Source: Mesostigma viride
Lineage: Eukaryota; Streptophyta; Mesostigmatophyceae; Mesostigmatales; Mesostigmataceae
Reading direction: 5' to 3'
Length of the DNA: 64,000 bases
NCBI GenBank assembly: GCA_009746045.1
Contig: RPFO01000253.1
Span: 789,720-853,719, forward strand
A program made the translations under genes and the position numbers. A model generated the notes under the pieces. It made no database searches and was not told the origin of the DNA. It saw nothing but the letters and a program-made list of their open reading frames with translations. This document shows, one piece after another, positions 62,659 to 64,000 of this stretch. How positions within the stretch are numbered: the stretch's first letter is position 1; the number at the start of each line of letters is the position of its first letter.

Positions 62659-63405
62659 ATGCCGAATTCTTTCGAATTCCGGATCCCAACCGATGAAGAG
62701 GTAACTGCTCCGCCAGGCGACCCCTTACTGGCTCCGCCTGTGCGCGATCCGCAGCAGCTTGCTGCGGAGTGGCAAGGTCTTATTGACGAGGCCACAACAT
62801 TACTTGACGAATTACATCGTGGACAGCGGGCAGTTTTGCCGTTGTTGGGAGACTTTCCGGAAAATCCGCGGCTGCCGCAGCTGGTGCCGGAAATCCGCGG
62901 TAATCTGGATTAGATTCTGTCGATTTTATCGGCCTTCACAGTCCAGGTGCGCGGGGGGCTTCGTTCTGTAAACGAGGTCACGACAGCCATCGAGGAGGTC
63001 GACAACGCTATTTCGTCCCTCGTCGGCTACCAGCGTAATCTGCAAAACTGGGCTGAGACGCGCACTGGAGGCGCGCCTGCAGTTTCTACCAACTTATTCC
63101 AGGATCTCGCGTTGCTGTCGCTTCTAACCCGAGGCGTTCGCACGCGAGAACGCCAGGTCCTCATTAACCTGGTTGCTTTCCTTTCCGCATTGCGCGAGTG
63201 GATCCCAGCAGGCTGGGAGTATTTGTCCATCTTCACGCATCCTCTGCGGATTATTTCCCGTCGGCGCCGAGCGGTCTTTCTTCCGACGCAAAACCAGGCT
63301 AACACGCCTGTGTTGATCCAGACCGGCGCGGGTCCGGCTCTCACGCCCGACCTGGAAGACGGGGAATACGCATACGAGTATTGCGACTTCCGTGGCCTCA
63401 GTTAA
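62659..63405 (+). CDS. ORF0 of copy D (one in-frame stop)
   Basis: ATG at 62659 (MPNSFEFRIPTDEE), TAA at 63403-63405. Same length and block structure as ORF0 of A and E. It is interrupted once by TAG at 62911-62913 (after IRGNLD), in the place where A and E have CAA or CGG-type codons. The rest is open, including LLTRGVRTRERQVLINLV and the EYCDFRGLS end. Silent-rich divergence from A with protein blocks kept suggests past selection on the protein. Confidence 0.75.
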
Positions 63406-63570
63406 ATGGGGCTACAAACGTCGGCAATTTTTTTTCTGTACTCGTCGGCACTTCGCGGCGCAATCGACACCGGTGCAGGCGGCACTTCTTGGCAGACTTG
63501 TACATATTTACTGTCAGGTTTTGTTTTGGCTGCTTTGCTCCAGTGTTCTTGAACAGCAGTGTAGTGTACC

Positions 63571-64000
63571 ATGGCAGACGGGCGACGTAGTAAAGGCCCA
63601 GCCAGTGGCAATGATGAAGACGGGGGTGCTGGTAGTGGGACGGCTCACGTAGATGATGTGGGCGTCACCGGAGAAATCACCAATATCCCTTTGGTTAATA
63701 ATAATACACATGCTGTTTCAGGTTATGATTTCACCACCCAGGGTCTCCTTATAGTAAATCAGCTGCAACCTGTCACTTCAGACTCTAAGCCAAAGCAGGC
63801 TGAGGAGTTTGTGGAGGATCGACTAGAGGGGTTTCCAAGTTTGTACGGTGGTACCAACTATTATCAGATCTGGATTGGCAGCCAGACTTTTGGCAAATGC
63901 ACAGATCAGATTAAAGACCTCACTAGAGAATGCAAGAAGGCCAACAAGGCCTGGGCAGTCTACGTGGCAGAGCTGAAGGAGCTGCTAGAGGACCAACGTA
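63571..64000 (+). CDS. gag: gag of copy D, N-terminal part (runs off window)
   Basis: ATG at 63571 (MADGRRSKGPASGN), open to the window end. The Gly-rich start is followed by the capsid-like LYGGTNYYQIWIG and CTDQIKDLTRECKKANKAW blocks conserved with A and B. No frame break in the 143 codons seen. Confidence 0.85.
   Translation, partial: MADGRRSKGPASGNDEDGGAGSGTAHVDDVGVTGEITNIPLVNNNTHAVSGYDFTTQGLLIVNQLQPVTSDSKPKQAEEFVEDRLEGFPSLYGGTNYYQIWIGSQTFGKCTDQIKDLTRECKKANKAWAVYVAELKELLEDQR

Larger units (their letters stand above)
62014..64000 (+). mobile_element. Copia-like LTR retrotransposon, A/B/D/E family, copy D (5' part only)
   Basis: A 621-bp LTR at 62014-62634 (AGTT...AACT), then ORF0 and the start of gag, running off the window. 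Protein identity with copy A is visibly lower than between A and B, so D is a diverged member. The LTR hairpin, CAATTGA motifs and CGTATTA after the LTR are kept. Confidence 0.9.

Overview
The window is eukaryotic nuclear DNA made almost entirely of transposable elements, many inserted inside one another. No ordinary host gene, rRNA or complete tRNA gene was found. Long tetranucleotide microsatellites, LTR elements of Copia and chromodomain Ty3/Gypsy type, LINE pieces and a hAT element rule out a prokaryote. A green-algal or other microalgal genome would fit, but I cannot place it by sequence alone.

Layout. 1-1261: 5' end of a minus-strand Copia-like element (copy E). 1262-3533: spacer with (CATT)n and (ATCC)n arrays, a 5'-truncated LINE tail and a LINE reverse-transcriptase relic. 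3534-11351 (copy A, minus) and 11910-19731 (copy B, plus): two near-identical elements of the same family, head to head, with target-site duplications (TSDs) AAACC and ATCCC. 19896-61991: one Ty3/Gypsy element (C, minus, TSD CAGGC) stretched to 42 kb by insertions. Inside C lie an ORF1-only LINE (20739-22733), a tandem duplication, Copia-like F (24511-31309, TSD GTCCA), a small element with palindromic LTRs (32038-34252, TSD CCGGT) that is itself split by a non-autonomous hAT (32242-33926, TSD TATTTAAC), Copia-like G (35113-44271, TSD GAATG), Copia-like H (49115-57597, TSD GTCGT) and an unclassified insert near 57797-58436. 62014-64000: 5' part of a diverged copy D of the A/B/E family.

Main biology. 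The four Copia-like families (A/B/D/E, F, G, H) share an unusual plan. The polyprotein order is gag, integrase, protease, reverse transcriptase, RNase H, so the protease lies after the integrase rather than before it. The protease motif is D-T-N/D/Q instead of D-T/S-G, and the reverse-transcriptase catalytic box is HGDD. In B, F and H, gag ends in UGA CUA or UGA CUG and pol continues in the same frame, which suggests stop-codon readthrough. Three families carry an extra ORF or long extension ahead of gag. Three Copia-like families and the small palindromic-LTR element have LTR ends 5'-AGTT...AACT-3', each with a perfect 5-bp TSD. Gypsy element C carries an RNase H1-type hybrid-binding domain ORF ahead of gag, and a ~745-codon unknown ORF after the chromodomain that becomes continuous when the three insertions in it are ignored.

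Many frames are broken by single-base indels in homopolymers, including in elements whose two LTRs are almost identical. Some of these breaks may be assembly errors rather than decay.
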